The notes: generated from the letters alone by a model not told the origin. A DNA stretch of 64,000 bases from Galeopsis tetrahit (GCA_963675135.1 OY776129.1:61567028-61631027); one strand, 5' to 3'. Positions 1 through 14,200 are shown, numbered from the stretch's first letter. Numbers and translations: made by a program.

Positions 1-246
1 AGTCTCAGCACTCAAATCTTATATAATTATATGTTACAAATTGGAGCAGTTGTTTTACGTTTTGTAAGTTTCCATGATATTGCTTAAAACTTCATTTTCT
101 AGAGGTTTGATTGAAATCTCCAGATTTTTCGTTCTTGTTTGATGTCCTATATTTTGTATTAGGTTATAATTTATATTACAGCAAGTATCCATTATTTATT
201 TATGGCTTTTTGACTATTGTACATTTCCATTTGTTTTGTTGCTTAG

Positions 247-3200
247 ATATATTACATATTCAAAGGAGGAGGAAGCTGTTCGTTGTATCCAATCAGTACA
301 TGGATTTGTATTGGATGGTAAACCATTGAGGTAAGTGTCATCATACATTCAGGCAGTGTGACCACTCTTTGTTATATCCAATAATTTTCAACTCACTGTT
401 GCAGGGCATGCTTTGGGACTACCAAATATTGCCATGCATGGCTAAGGAATATGGTATGGCTATTATACCCTGTAGAAAACCAAAATATGGACGTAGGATA
501 TCATAGTAGTTACATGATTGCTCAAATCAAACAACCTCACATTATGCTGTAGTGTTTCCTAATAAAAGGTTTACATGTCCAGCCTTGTAGCAATCCGGAT
601 TGTCTATATCTGCATGAGATTGGTTCCCAAGAGGACAGCTTTACTAAGGATGAAATAATTTCTGCTTACACAAGGTATTTCTATATCAGGACATGGTCAG
701 TTATATATTTTACTCGTTTTCTTTCATTATAATTTGGTTCATGTAGCCTAACCCAATTATTTGGGATTAAAGGCTCAGTTTGTTTTGTTAGTTTGTTCTT
801 TCATTATGATTTGGTCTTTTTTTTTTTTTTCTCTTTGTCTGTGCCCTGTATGCATATCTAATCTACTATTTTCTGCTTCTGATTCGTTAACTTGAAATTT
901 TCACTATTAATCTCATCTATGCAAGTGGTCTCTTGCTTGGTCGTCTTGCAGACCTAATTTTCTAAAATTTGTGAAGTCTTACCTATGGGGCTTTATCAGT
1001 TTCCATTGGTACCACAGCTTCAGTTTTACCCCTAGAAAGGCTAGTGCATACTTCCGTTGCATGCCTTACAATCAAGCTTTGATCAGCTTAAGATTAATTC
1101 TGAAAATATATTGGGTGCTTCCTGTCTTTTACTTATGACGCTTGATGTGTGAATGAATTATTTTTCTTATGGTTGTTGTATTTACCTCTGTTGTATTTAC
1201 CTCTGTGTTTGTCATCTTTTTCTGTTTCAATTAAATGTAGTTTTTATATTTCTTTTTCGATCATCTGATCCACTTAACTATTGACTGGAATGGAGTAGAG
1301 TGCAACAAATCACCGGTTCCTCAAATAGTGCACAGCGGCGATCAGGAAGTTTGTTACCGCCACCAGTAGATGATTACTGCAATAACACCTTTGTTTCTTC
1401 AGCGAAGCCTATAACTAAAACTGCCGTAAATACAAATGTAAGGCTTTCCTGTTTCTTGCATTTTCTTCCAAAAAAGCTTGTATTTTTCCAATAATGGTGT
1501 TTGGATACTCTAGTTTTTATGTTTTGTTTCTTCCTTTAAAAGTGGGATTTCTTGTTAGTATGCTTAGGTCCATGGAGTATATAAAGATTTTGGAGAGATT
1601 GTTGTTACTTTCTCTCAGGGAAACATTTCTTATCCAACTGATGTACAGATGTCATAGTTGGGAGTTCACTGGAGTATTTTTTTACTGTTACTCTAACAAT
1701 TGTGGCTTGGAGAAAATTGCCATAGAAATTCCCTGATCTAGTTTTCACCTTATTATACGATTGTTTTCTTCTCAGCAGGATTCTCCAATTGTTGCTAAAG
1801 TTTCTCCTCCAACTAGTAGCTCTGGTAGATCTGCTGCTCTTCCTGCTGGAGCGTCATGGTATTTTCTCTTGCTGTGATTATTCCTAATTTTATTGCTGCT
1901 ATTTCTTACTGTTATTTTCTTAATAGGGGAGCCCGTGCATCTAATAATCAGCCATTGCATACAAATACAAACTGTTTCAACGGGCCAGTTAAGCAACCAG
2001 ACGTGCGTGATGCACCTCTGGCATGTTCAGCTGCAGCTGTGAGCCAAAGTCAGCTTTCCTCTTTGCATTGTGATACTGGAAAAATGTTGCCCCCTAATGA
2101 AGAAAGCACCATTTCTCAAAATGAAAGTAATGTAGAAGCTGTAGAATCAGTTGGAAAAGAATCTAATGCAGATGGGAGGACTAGTTTTTCTGGTAGTTCC
2201 TTTCCAACTGTACAGCCTGTCAGTTTACCTGTAAATAAAAAGCCCCATGACCCACTTACTACCAAGCAGCCACCCAATGATACTAATGTTGTGGACTCAT
2301 CCTTATTTTCTAATCATCTTTCATCAAACAAAGATTCTGACATGAATGGTAGTGTGGAGAATATATGCTCTGATATTTTGTCAATGAGCATTCATGAAAA
2401 CCGAATTTTGGACAACAGCTATGGAGAGAATTTTAGAGAAACAGTGACTTCTCAGTCTTCTGTAACGACTGCAATTAAAAATGAGGAGTTGGGTTTCAAA
2501 GATGTACAGTCTGATTATAGATTGGGAATCCAAACAAGCCAAGTAACAAAAAATCCTGATTTGGATGATATTGAAGAAGATTTGTTGTTTTTCAATAACC
2601 AAAGGCTTAAGGATCCTGAGGTTGCTACCAACAGAACACTAGATTATTCTCATGCTTCTCATCATATAGGACATCCAAATGGTTTAATCATCAGTCATCT
2701 TGATATTCAGGCCTTAGATAATACCAGTAACATTCGCATTGGACATCCTGAGAATATACACAAGTCGTCTGCAGTTAATAATGCCAACTTCTTTCCCAGT
2801 AAGGAGCAACGGTTGCCAGGGAGATATGAAGGTGATATGGAGGAGAGCAGCATAATATCAGATATTTTGTCTTTTGATTTTGACCCATGGGATGATTCAC
2901 TCACTTCACCTCAAAACCTGGCTAAGTTGCTGGGTGAAAATAATAAACAAGGATCTCTTGCAGTATCAGGTTCACGGAAAGTTCAAAACAATAATCAATC
3001 TAGGTTTTCATTTGCAAGGGAGGAGGAGACTATGAGTCAGTTATCTGGATTTGGGCAATCGATTGATTATTCTACTAAAGGCGTTAATCACAGCCCTTTT
3101 GGCCATGAAGTCTCTAACAGCAATAACTTGCACCTTGAGCAGTTCGATGATCGAAATGGTTTTCCGGTTCTCAATGGGATGGAGTCGGAGATTTTTACTG

Positions 3201-5151
3201 GCAGTCATTCTCACTTGTCTTCCAACAGACTTTCTGGTAAACTATCTCTGGTTCATCTTTTATGAGTAAATTTTGCCTATCATTTCGTTTGGCCTTTATG
3301 TTGGTAACTTGATGTTGATACATCAACTAAGGACATGTCATTACAAAATTTCTAATCGGAAATAATGACTATTCCCTAAGAAAATTAGTGGTCTGTCTTT
3401 GGGTATCGTGTGTCTACATTTGTTTTGTGTTTCTCATGGGTTTAGAGTTCAAGGTCACGTTGAATAAATATTTGAATAAGTGTTTATATGTGCTCATATA
3501 CATGGACAGATTGGATATTCATGCACCTGTAGACCAAGCTTTTAATTGAACTTTCAAAGGATTCCTTATACCTTTTGATTTTCTTTGTTGTGGTGGTGTG
3601 GGAGGTGTTGCTTGGGTACTGACGGTCAATGGGGAAATATTTTCCAGTTTGACCTATGGGAGTCAAGTTTGTGAAAATTGGATGATGAATAAGGTTTTAG
3701 AGGAAACCATTTTGTGGAAGTAGATAGACTTGTCACACCTAATTTTTTTCAATCAATCAACCTTCCTCTTTTCTGGAGTCATGCTTGAATGATCTTGTAA
3801 TTGTTCTTGAAATAGCACTTGTTAACTCATGAAAATCCTTTTATTTTAAGATAATATAGAAACCCAATCATCCCGTCTGTCTCCCTCTAATTTATGCATG
3901 AATCAGGTTTTAATTTATTTAATATGAATCAAGATTAATTAACTTGATTATATATGCCTTTTCCAACATTGCATATTGGGTCAGGCCTTTTGTTGTGCCT
4001 GTAGCAGATTGCCAGCCTAAATTTTGTTCAAGCTTCAATGCTTTGTAGCCAAGTTTGGACAAAGCCTGTGCCAGGCTTTCCAAGTTTTATCTATAACTTC
4101 GACAGTTATTAGATTTTAATGTGGGTTCTTGATTAAATATGTTTGACATTTTAGGTTAGTGTATACATAATAAAATGACTATATTGATGAAAAGCTGGAA
4201 AGAAGGTTTCACTGTGTTTCTGCCTTCTCAAGTAACTCAACAAGTGTGTCTTTCTGTAAATGGAGAAACAATTTTTTTTAGAATGTTGCTGATCCATCAT
4301 TACGCCTGCTATTCTGTTTATTAGATCTTTATGTAATTATAAATTGTCCTCAATCACTCTTTTCCTATGATTTCAAACAGCTTCAAGATCTCAGATTTCT
4401 GCCCCTCCCGGATTTTCAGTGCCTTTTAGGTCACCACCTCCAGGCTTTACTTCTCATGATAGGACAGATCAAGTTTTGGATACCATCTCTGGTTAGTTCT
4501 ATGCGATATAGACACATCTGTTTTTACGATCTATGTCGGGATTTTTTTTTTCGTAAATAAACTATTCTGATATTTGCAGGAAATCACTTGTTTGATACTT
4601 CCTCTATGTTGCGACACAATTATCAGACACCCTCAAGTGGTAATACTATTAGTAATGGTGACATTGAATTTATGGATCCTGCAATTCTTGCAGTTGGCAA
4701 AGGTACACTTCCAGGTAGCATTAATGGCTCTGGTCTAGACTTAAGGTCAAATTATTCGTCATATTTGAGTGCTTATGAAGAGGCAAGATTCCAATCATTT
4801 TTGCAAAGATCACATCCTTCACATCAGAATCAAAGATATCCAGAAATTGGGGATAGCTTTTCCCCCCTTAGTGATCCTTATCGTGTTCCTTCTAGGGTTA
4901 TGGAGCAAACTCTAGCCAATAACATTTCTCCCTTTTCTCAGTATAGTACCCTCTCTCAGTCGAGGAATGGAATAATTTCTAATGGACAATGGGATGGCTG
5001 GAATGAGGTCCAGCCCGGAAATAACTTGGGAATGGGAGAGCTCATGAGGAACGAGAGATTGGGATTTAATAAGTTTTATGGCAGTTATGAAGATTCCAAG
5101 ATCCGGATGCCCGGTTCAGGCAACCTGTATAATGGAACTTACGGGATTTGA
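247..5151 (+). CDS. NOT4: NOT4 (CCR4-NOT subunit 4) E3 ligase, tandem copy 1, 5' part outside window
   Basis: Coding exons read at 247-330, 405-453, 583-674, 1299-1437, 1779-1858, 1927-3236, 4381-4491 and 4580-5151 (stop TGA). Exon phases all join without a stop. The window opens in the intron before the exon starting at V162 of the copy 2 numbering, so the RING finger and most of the RRM lie upstream. What remains is the end of the RRM, a C-x8-C-x4-C-x3-H zinc finger spread over the second and third exons, and a long serine/asparagine-rich tail with the segment WGARASNNQ. NOT4 proteins are ubiquitin ligases of the CCR4-NOT complex, acting in mRNA decay and translational quality control. The 436-codon exon differs from copy 2 at about 28 residues plus one 1-residue indel; the last exon differs at 4 of 190. 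No disabling change is seen, so both copies may be expressed. Confidence 0.9.
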
Positions 5152-5840
5152 TGTGAGGAGGCTTATTCTGATGATATGAAATGATGAAAAGGATTATTGT
5201 GTGACCTTGACACCTGTAGTATGGATTTGAACCCGTTGGCACCCGAAAGACCCAATAACTGCCTTTTTTATTCATAGAGAGTGGAACCAAGAAATTATGG
5301 GAATTCTCCGTTTGAGGATACGAGCATGAATCGTGATTAGTCTGATAGAGCTACTTTCAGGTTGGTGAAGGATCAAACTTTCTCAAACGGGGATTCCTGA
5401 AACCAACAGGTATATAATTTGCCTTTGTTGTTTGATCTTTTCGTTATTTTACAATATTGAGTGTTATTGATAGTCAGTGGATTTGCATTCATAATGTTTT
5501 TTTTATCTCCTTATATGGGTTTCACTTCTGTGAAAAAAGTCATTTCGTGTTTACTGTTGCGATGTGTCCATATTTGGTCATTTGTTTTTTGTTATATTGT
5601 TCTTAGGTTTTTAAATATTTGCAGGTGAAAGGGGTCTGAGAATGAGGGTCGAGCTTAATTTGATGGTTATACTACAACATTGTATTTGGTGATCTTTAGT
5701 GTCCGTGTGTTTACTCGGGTGTCGTCCGGGATGAAAGGCAGCAACGTCTTTGTAATTTTGCTAGAACTTTATGTCTTATAAGAACTGGCCTTGTTGATGT
5801 ATGTCTGGAATCTTGATTTGGCCCCTCTCTCTCTCAAATA
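5152..5840 (+). other. NOT4 copy 1 3' UTR with an intron
   Basis: After the stop, the sequence stays collinear with copy 2. A GT-AG intron at 5410-5624 (donor after caacag, acceptor ttgcag) splits the 3' UTR. The transcript probably ends near 5,840, shortly after a CT-rich stretch. A 3' UTR intron more than about 50 nt past the stop can make a transcript sensitive to nonsense-mediated decay; here it lies about 260 nt downstream. Confidence 0.55.
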
Positions 5841-6362
5841 AATATATTTATGGAAATAGTTGCAATAATAAGAATACCGAAAGTTTTCTATCTTCTAACA
5901 ATGAGTGCACGACATTAACATATTCATATATACGTGTGAATGAACTATATTTTTTTATTCATAATTAATGCACTAAAGTTTTTATGTGTTATGATTAGTT
6001 GCAACTTTTGAAAAATTTATGCTTTCCCCATTATGCCGATTGAAAATATTGTATCTTACACACGAAACATTTTGTAAATCAGTTTATTGGACAACTGATT
6101 TGTGTTTTGTGATAAGATTAACTCTTCCATTAAATATTTAGACCTACGTATAAATAATGTAGAATTCAATGTCCAAAATGTCCACCATGGATTCGTATAT
6201 TATCATGTTTTGACAATTTATTGATCACTGTATATTCACGCCCGATTAATTTTTCTGACATATGTTGATGTTTGATCAATATAAGTTTTGTATCTCACTT
6301 CATCTGGAGTTGTCTCTTAAAAAACTCTATTGGTTTTGCTAAGCAATGGCATTGGATATACT
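5841..6362. repeat. 3' flank of NOT4 copy 1, end of the tandem-duplicated unit
   Basis: This stretch matches the sequence behind copy 2 in blocks (15,590-15,656; 16,447-16,483; 18,359-18,475; 19,858-19,966). It is uninterrupted here, so it represents the empty state of the insertions found in copy 2. Similarity ends at the shared string cattggatatac, at about 6,362 here and 19,966 in copy 2, which marks the right edge of the repeated unit. Confidence 0.75.
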
Positions 6363-6943
6363 GATATCTCGAACTCAGCGGCTCTACCTCCGGTCGTGTG
6401 TGGTATGTTCGCGATTCCTTGCCCTTAATAACTGGACTTTCGCCCGTATTATGCCGCCTTCGATGGGAAGACTAACATCCAATTCCGTGCCAAAAGTTGT
6501 CGACGACGATGATGGGATACTAACATCAGACGACGAGGCAGCCTCAGTTACCTGTAATTCTTGTATTCTTTCATCAACCTTGGCCGTCACGGTGCGAAAC
6601 CACCAGCCACCCGACCTAATTTATGATGAGTCCACCAACTTCCTCCGCTTGCATTAAATAATGCCCTCTTTCCACCCAGCCCTGACGCCAGGCCAAATAG
6701 ATGAAGAAATGTATTGAGTCCGAGGTTGTGCATGAGCGTCCAAGTGACGTTTATGAATGTAGTCGAAGAAAGCAAAAGCAAATTCGATATTTTATCGATG
6801 TTAGTCTCGATAATATTATTGTATATTAATATTTATGAATATTTTCGACTTTATTACTAATATCGTGGAAATATTGTTTATATTCAATATCGATATCGGT
6901 GACCACGAAAAATTAAGAAATATCCGAATATTTTCGTTGATGA
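6363..6943. other. Inter-copy spacer, possible gene fragment, no supported gene
   Basis: The stretch 6,370-6,780 is less AT-rich than its surroundings and has short open frames on both strands (a 103-codon frame on +, 68- and 64-codon frames on -). None shows a motif I recognise and none has convincing splice context. It could be a decayed gene fragment. The rest, 6,781-6,943, is AT-rich. It lies upstream of NOT4 copy 2 and may include distal promoter sequence. Confidence 0.3.
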
Positions 6944-6950
6944 TTCCCGC

Positions 6951-7407
6951 TAAGGATGACAATTGGCCGGGTCGGGTACCTAGATACCCAGACTCGAATT
7001 GAAACGATTTGGATCCGGGTCGGGCCGACCCCGTTCGGGTCACATAACGGGCCGGGGCAAAACGGGGCGATCCATTATAATTTTTTTTTAAATGAAAAAA
7101 TAATAATTAAAAAAAAAAACATACATATATTGTATTGAAAAATAAATAAAATAGTTTTAGAAACATATTTATAAATTTATTTTCACATTTATTAAGGTGA
7201 ATTATTGTTATACAGAGTATATATTAATTAATAAACATCAAAATATTGAAGATATATTATATTTATAATATATATAAAAAATAAATATAAAAATGATTCA
7301 CGGGTCAAGAGTGATACCCGGACTCGCCCCATTTCAATACGGGTCCAGGGCGAGGCGAGGTGACCCAAATACCACGGGTCGGGTGGGTTGAAATTGTCAT
7401 CTTTACT
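6951..7407. mobile_element. hAT-type MITE just upstream of NOT4 copy 2
   Basis: The ends form an inverted repeat: GATGACAATT followed by a GGGTCGGG-rich segment on the left, and the reverse complement with GACCCGTGG and ATTGTCATC on the right. The repeat TTCCCGC flanks both ends (6944-6950 and 7408-7414), one base short of the 8 bp duplication usual for hAT elements. The interior is AT-rich with no transposase frame. It ends about 100 bp before the likely transcription start of NOT4 copy 2. Confidence 0.7.
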
Positions 7408-7529
7408 TTCCCGCGGGCAATTACCGACCCGGAACCCAAACCCGGTTACTAGATCTCGAACCGACCCAGACCGCGTCAGCGTAAAAACGCCTCTCACCCC
7501 CCGTAGCCGACCCTTTCACTTTTGTCAGT

Positions 7530-7655
7530 GTAATTCTCTCTCACAGCATTCTCAATTCTCAGTCTTGTGGTTCTCTTTCTCTCTCTGCATCTATATCTAT
7601 ATCCCTACTGCTATTCAGTTCACGCCCGTTCTTTTTCCCGATCCAATTATCAGCT
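7530..7655 (+). other. NOT4 copy 2 5' UTR exon (approximate start)
   Basis: A pyrimidine-rich leader (TTCTCTCTC and later CT runs) is followed by a donor at 7656 (CAGCT then GTAAGG). A 611-base first intron ends with the acceptor at 8266-8267, seven bases before the ATG at 8274. The start coordinate is a guess from composition; the splice sites are the supported part. The intron contains a (TA)n tract near 8,022-8,046. Confidence 0.5.
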
Positions 7656-8273
7656 GTAAGGCCTCCTTATTATTCCTAATCTGGTTCTCGTTTTGGATCC
7701 CTAATTTTATTGATACGTCTTTTTTTAATTGTTAATTTGAAGGAATTCTGTTGATTCGTCGGTTCGCTTGAATTAATCGCTGCTGTGTAGTGTTTTTTAC
7801 GTATCAATCCTGTTCATCATTCTGTACATGACTTCGTTTGAGTTTTTTAATTGGCTTTTGATGGTTTAGTTTAATTCTTGAATATTCACTTGCGGTGGAC
7901 GATTTTAATTTCGGAAAGCTGTTTACACTTTTGTGGCTAAATGATCTTTTAGGGGTTGACTTTAGATTTGTGCCGGTAAATTGAGTTATTTTTATCGAAC
8001 TGAGGTTTTTATATCTTTTGATATATATATATATATATATATATATTTAAAATATGCTTTCTCAATATTTGTATTTGTCTAACTAAATCTTTTATCTTGA
8101 TATGTCGATCTGTTTTTTAGTTTTTTTTTTTTTGATGTGGAGCGACTTTTAATTTTTAGTTGCATGTTAAAGTTCAATTTAATCTGATTTCACCTTTTGT
8201 TCTGCTTGGATGTGAAAAGTTGTGTTTTTAGCTTGCTTTAACCATTTCGGATTTGTAATTTCTTAAGGCAATC

Positions 8274-11200
8274 ATGAGTGACGAAGGAGAAAAGACTTGC
8301 CCACTCTGTGCCGAGGAGATGGATTTGACCGATCAGCAGTTGAAGCCTTGCAAGTGCGGTTACGAGGTCTTAAATGCTTTTCTCCTATTTACCCGTTAAA
8401 TGTAACAAATGCCAATTGTGCTATTTCCCTTTTTCTGTTATTTGCATATGTTTTTTTATTCTTTATCTTTGTAAGATGGCCTTGGATTATTAGATTTACC
8501 TCGTGCTGTTCACGTGAAGTAGAATTAAAGATGGTGTAGTAACGGAAAAGTGAGAGGAAAGACAGCTTTTCACTAATTTTGTTTCCTTAAATAAGCAAAT
8601 GAGGACACTAATATATTAAGACTCTCTTGTGAGACAGTCAAAGACTCAAAATTTGTCTACTAGGCAAAAAGAAAATGGGTAAGTGTGTGAATTTACACTT
8701 AGTTTTGAGCAGACTCACGACTTGTCTCACACAACAATGTCACATGCAAGAATTTGTTTATTATATTATGCAGCCTTCTTTTTCTAGAAATAATTTACTC
8801 TGCTGTAAATTGGGGAATGTTGGATTTTTATTAGGTATGAAACTGAAGCTGCTGTAGCTGGTAGTCTGCAGGCTGTCGAGTGTTGATCCTTTATCATCCA
8901 TATATTTTATCAATGGCTTTTTAGGTTGCGATAACCTTTGTGTTTTGAAGATTTCTGCTAATAAATATAATGTGATTCTTTTCCACATTTTTTCAGATTT
9001 GTGTTTGGTGCTGGCACCACATTATGGATATGGCTGAGAAAGACTCGACCGATGGGCGTTGTCCAGCGTGTCGTACTCCTTATAACAAGGAAAAGATCGT
9101 CGCAACAACAGCAAGTTGTGGAAGGTAATTAATATGCAATTTTTTTTTTTATATTTTTAAACAGAAATTAATATCCAATGTTAAGTGGATGGGCATTTAG
9201 AAAATTCACTCTCTGGCAAACTTTATTATGTTTAGTTCTAATCATAATCAGAATGATCGTTTTACCAGGCTGGTTTCAGATATGAACGTGGAGAAAAAGG
9301 TAAGGTCATCGAAGGGTAGGAACAAATCCTCGGAAGCAAGGAAGCAGCTAGCTAGTGTACGAGTTATCCTGAGGAATCTTGTTTACGTTGTGGGCTTGCC
9401 TCTGAATTTTGCAGATGAGGATGTGAGCTCACTATGTGTCTCTTTTTTGTATGCTTTATGTTTTTTTAATCTCTTTTCTTGTCTTATTACTATTGATTCT
9501 GTTTTCCAGCTCCTTCAGCACAGAGAATATTTTGCTCAATACGGAAAAGTACTGAAGGTGTCTATCTCTAGGACAGCTTCTGGTGCTATACAACATTTTG
9601 CAAATAGCACATGCAGTGTGTAAGTACCAAGTCTCAGCACTCAGATCTTATAGAATTATGTTACAAATTTGAGCAGTTGTTTTACGTTTTGTAAGTTTCC
9701 ATGATATTGCTTAAAACTTCATTTTCTAAAGGTTTGATTGAAATCTCCAGTTTTTCATTCTTGTTTGATGTCCTATATTTTGTATTAGGTTATAATTTAT
9801 ATTACAGCAAGTATCCATATTATTTATTTCTGGCTTATTGACTATTGTACATTTCCATTTGTTTTGTTGCTTAGATATATTACATATTCAAAGGAGGAGG
9901 AAGCTGCCCGTTGTATCCAATCAGTACATGGATTTGTATTGGATGGTAAACCATTGAGGTAAGTGTCATCAATTCATCATGCATTCAGGTAGTGTGATCT
10001 CTCTTTGTTATATCCAATAATTTTCAACTCACTGTTGCAGGTCTTGCTTTGGGACTACCAAATATTGCCATGCATGGCTAAGGAATATGGTATGGCTATT
10101 ATACCCTGTAGAAAACCAAAATATGGACGTAGGATATCATAGTAATTACATGATTGCTCATATCAAACAACCTCACATTATGCTGTAGTGTTTCCTAATA
10201 AAAGGTTTACATGTCCAGCCTTGTAGCAATCCGGATTGTCTATATCTGCATGATATTGGTTCCCAAGAGGACAGCTTTACTAAGGATGAAATAATTCCTG
10301 CTTACACAAGGTATTTCTATATCAGGACGTGGTCAGTTATATATTTTCCTCGTTTTCTTTCATTATAATTTGGTTAGTGTAGCCTAACCCAATTATTTGG
10401 GATTAAAGGCTCAGTTTGTTTTGTTAGTTTGTTCTTTCATTATGATTTGGTCTTTTTTTTTCTCTTTGTCTGTGCCCTGTATGCATATCTAATCTAATTT
10501 TTTCTGCTTCTGATTCATTAACTTGAAATTTTCACTATTAATCTCATCTATGCAAGTGGTCTCTTGCTTGGTCGTCTTGCAGACCTAATTTTCTAAAATT
10601 TGTGAAATCTTACTTTGGGGCTTTATCAGTCTCCATTGGTACCACAGCTCCAGTTTTACCCCTAGTAAGGCTAGTGCGTACTTCCGTTGCATGCCTTATA
10701 ATCAAGCTTTAATCAGCTTACGATTAATTCTGAAAACATATTGGGTTCTTCCTGTCTTTTACTTATGACGCTTGATGTGTGAATGAATTATTTTTATTAT
10801 GGTTGTTGTATTTACCTCTGTGTTTTGTCATATTTTTCTGTTTCAATTAAATGAAGTTTTTATACTTCTTTCTCGATCATCTGATCCACTTAACTATTGA
10901 TTGGAATGGAGTAGAGTGCAACAAATCACCGGTTCCTCAAATAGTACACAGCGGCGATCAGGAAGTTTGTTACCGCCACCAGTAGATGATTACTGCAATA
11001 ACACCTTTGCTTCTTCAGCAAAGCCTATAACTAAAACTGCCGTAAATACAAATGTAAGACTTTCCTGTTTCTTGCATTTTCTTCCAAAATAACTTGTATT
11101 TTTCCAATAGTGGTGTTTGGATACTCAAGTTTTTATGTTTTGTTTCTTCCTTTAAAAGTGAGATTTCTTGTTAGTATGCTTAGGTCCATGGAGTATATAA

Positions 11201-14200
11201 AGATTTTGCAGAGATTGTTGTTACTTTCTCTCAGGGAAACATTTCTTATCCAACTGATGTACTGATGTAGTTAATGACTAAATGTTTGTCATAGTTGGGA
11301 GTTAACTGGGGTATTTTATTTAATTTTACTCTGACAATTGTGACTTGGAGAAAATTGCCTTAGAAATTCCCTGATCTAGTTTTCACCTTATTATATGATT
11401 GTTTTCTTCTCAGCAGGATTCTCCAATTGTTGCTAAAGTTTCTCCTCCAACTAGTAGCTCTGGTAGATCTGCTGCTCTTCCTGCTGGAGCGTCATGGTAT
11501 TTTCTCTTGCTGTGATTATTCCTAATTTTATTGCTGCTATTTCTTACTGTTATTTTCTTAATAGGGGAGCCCGTGCATCTAATAATCAGCCATTGCATAC
11601 AAATACAAACTGTTTCAACGGGCCAGTTAAGAAACCTGACGTGCGTGATGCACCTCTGGCAGGTTCAGCTGCAGCTGTGAGCCAAAGTCAGCTTTCCTCT
11701 TTGCATTGTGATACTGGAAAAATGTTGCCCCCTAATGAAGAAAGCACCATTTCTCAAAATGAAAGTAATGCAGAAGCTGTAGAATCAGTTGGAAAAGAAT
11801 CTAATGCAGATGGGAGGATTACTTTTTCTGGTAGTTCCTTTCCAACTGTACAGCCTGCCAGTTTACCTGTAAATAAAAAGCCCCATGACCCACTTACTAC
11901 CAAGCAGCCACCGAATGATACTAATGTTGTGGACTCATCCTTATTTTCTAATCGTCTTTCTTCAAACAAAGATTCTGACATGAATGGTAGTGTGGAGAAT
12001 ATATGCTCTGATATTTTGTCAATGTGCATTCATGAAAACCGAATTTTGGACAACAGCTATGGAGAGAATTTTAGAGAAACAGTAACTTCTCAGTCTTCTG
12101 TAACAACTGCAATTACAAGCGAGGAGTTGGGTTTCAAAGATGTACAATCTGATTATAGATTGGGAATCCCAACAAACCAAGTAACAAATTGTGATTTGGA
12201 TGATATTGAAGAAGATTTGTTGTCTTTCAATAACCAAAGGCTTAAGGATCCTGAGGTTGCTACCAACAGAACACTAGATTATTCTCATTCTTCTCATCAT
12301 AGAGGACATCCAAATGATTTAATCATCAGTCATCTTGATATTAAGGCCTTTAATAATACCAGTAATATTCCCATTGGAAATCCTGAGAATATACACAAGT
12401 CGTCTGCAGTTAATAATGCCAACTTCTTTCCCAGTAAGGAGCAACGGTTGCCAGGGAGATATGAAGGTGACATGGAGGAGAGCAGCATAATATCAGATAT
12501 TCTCTCTTTTGATTTTGACCCATGGGATGATTCACTCACTTCACCTCAAAACCTGGCTAAGTTGTTGGGTGAAAATAATAAACAAGGATCTCTTGCAGTT
12601 TCAAGTTCACGGAAAGTTCAAAACAATAATCAATCTAGGTTTTCATTTGCAAGGGAGGAGGAGACTATGAGTCAGTTATCTGGATTTGGGCAATCGATTG
12701 ATTACTCTACAAAAGGCGTTAATCAGAGCCCTTTTGGCCATGAAGTCTCTAACAGCAATAACTTGCACCTTGAGCAGTTCGATGATCGAAATGGTTTTCC
12801 GGTTCTCAATGGGATGGAGTCGGACATTTTTACTGGCAGTCATTCTCACGTGTCTTCCAACAGATTTTCTGGTAAACTATCTCTGGTTCACCTTTTATGA
12901 GTAAATTTCACTTATCATTTCATTTGGCCTTTATGTTGGAAACATGATGTTGATACATCAACTAAGGACATGTTATTGCAACATTTCCAATAGGAAATAA
13001 TGACTATTCCCTAAGAAAATTAGTGGTCTGTCTTTGGGTATCATGTGTCTACATTTGTTTTGTGTTTCTCATGGGTTTAGAGTTCAAGGTCACGTTGAAT
13101 AAATATTTGAAGAAGTATTTGTATGTGCTCATATACATGGACAAATCGGATATTCATGCACCTGTAGACCAAGTTTGTAATTGAACTTTCAAAGGACACC
13201 TTATACCTTTTCATTTTCTTTGTTGTGGTGGTGGGTGAGGTGTTGCTTGGGTGGTGCGTCAGTATTGACGGTCAATGAGGAAATATTTTCCGGTTTAATC
13301 TATGGGAGTCAAGGTTGTGAAAATTGGATGGTGAATAAGGTTTTATAGGTATCCATCTTGTGCAAGTAGATAGACTTGTCACACCGAATTTTTTTCAATA
13401 AATCAACCCTTGCTCTTTTCTGGAGTCATGATTGAATGATCTTGTAATTGTTCTTGATATAGCACTTGTTAACTCATGAAAATCCTTTTATTTTAAGATA
13501 ATATTGAAACCCAGTCATCCTGTCTGTCTCCCTCTAATTTATGCATGAATCAGATTTTAATTTGTTGAATATGAGGCAATATTAATTAACTTGATTTATG
13601 TATGCCTTTTCCAACATTGTGTATTGAGTCAGGCTTTTTTCTGTGCCTGTAGCAGCTTGCCAGCCTAAATTTTGTTCAAGCTTTCAATGCTTTGTAGCCA
13701 AGTTTGGACAAAGCCTGTGCCAGGCTTTCCAAGTTTTACCTATAACTTCCACAATTATTAGATTTTAATGTGGGTTCTTGATTAAATATGTTTTACATTA
13801 GGTTAGTGTATACATAATAAAATGACTATATTGATGGAAAGAAGGATTCACTGTGTTTCTGCCTTCTCAAGTAACTCAACAAGTGTGTATTTCTGTAAAT
13901 AGAGAAACAATCTTTTTAGAATGTTGTTGGATCCATCATTACGCCTGCTATTCTGTTTATTAGATCTTTATGTAATTATAAATTGTTCTCAATTACTCTT
14001 TTCCTATGATTTCAAACAGCTTCAAGATCTCAGATTTCTGCCCCTCCCGGATTTTCAGTGCCTTTTAGGTCACCACCTCCAGGCTTTACTTCTCATGATA
14101 GGACAGATCAAGTTTTGGACACCATCTCTGGTTAGTTCTATGCAATAGACACATCTGTTTTTACGATCTATGTCGGGATTTTTGTTTCGTAAATAAACTA

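Noticed and set aside
1856..3265. A continuous 469-codon frame starting MVFSLAVIIPNF as a stand-alone gene
   Set aside because: Its first about 23 codons are a 68-base intron read through by chance. The frame is the large internal NOT4 exon, and the same holds at 11,494-12,900.
6346..6657. 103-codon frame in the spacer between the NOT4 copies
   Set aside because: Its start lies in the duplicated flank and the rest matches nothing I recognise; opposite-strand frames overlap it.
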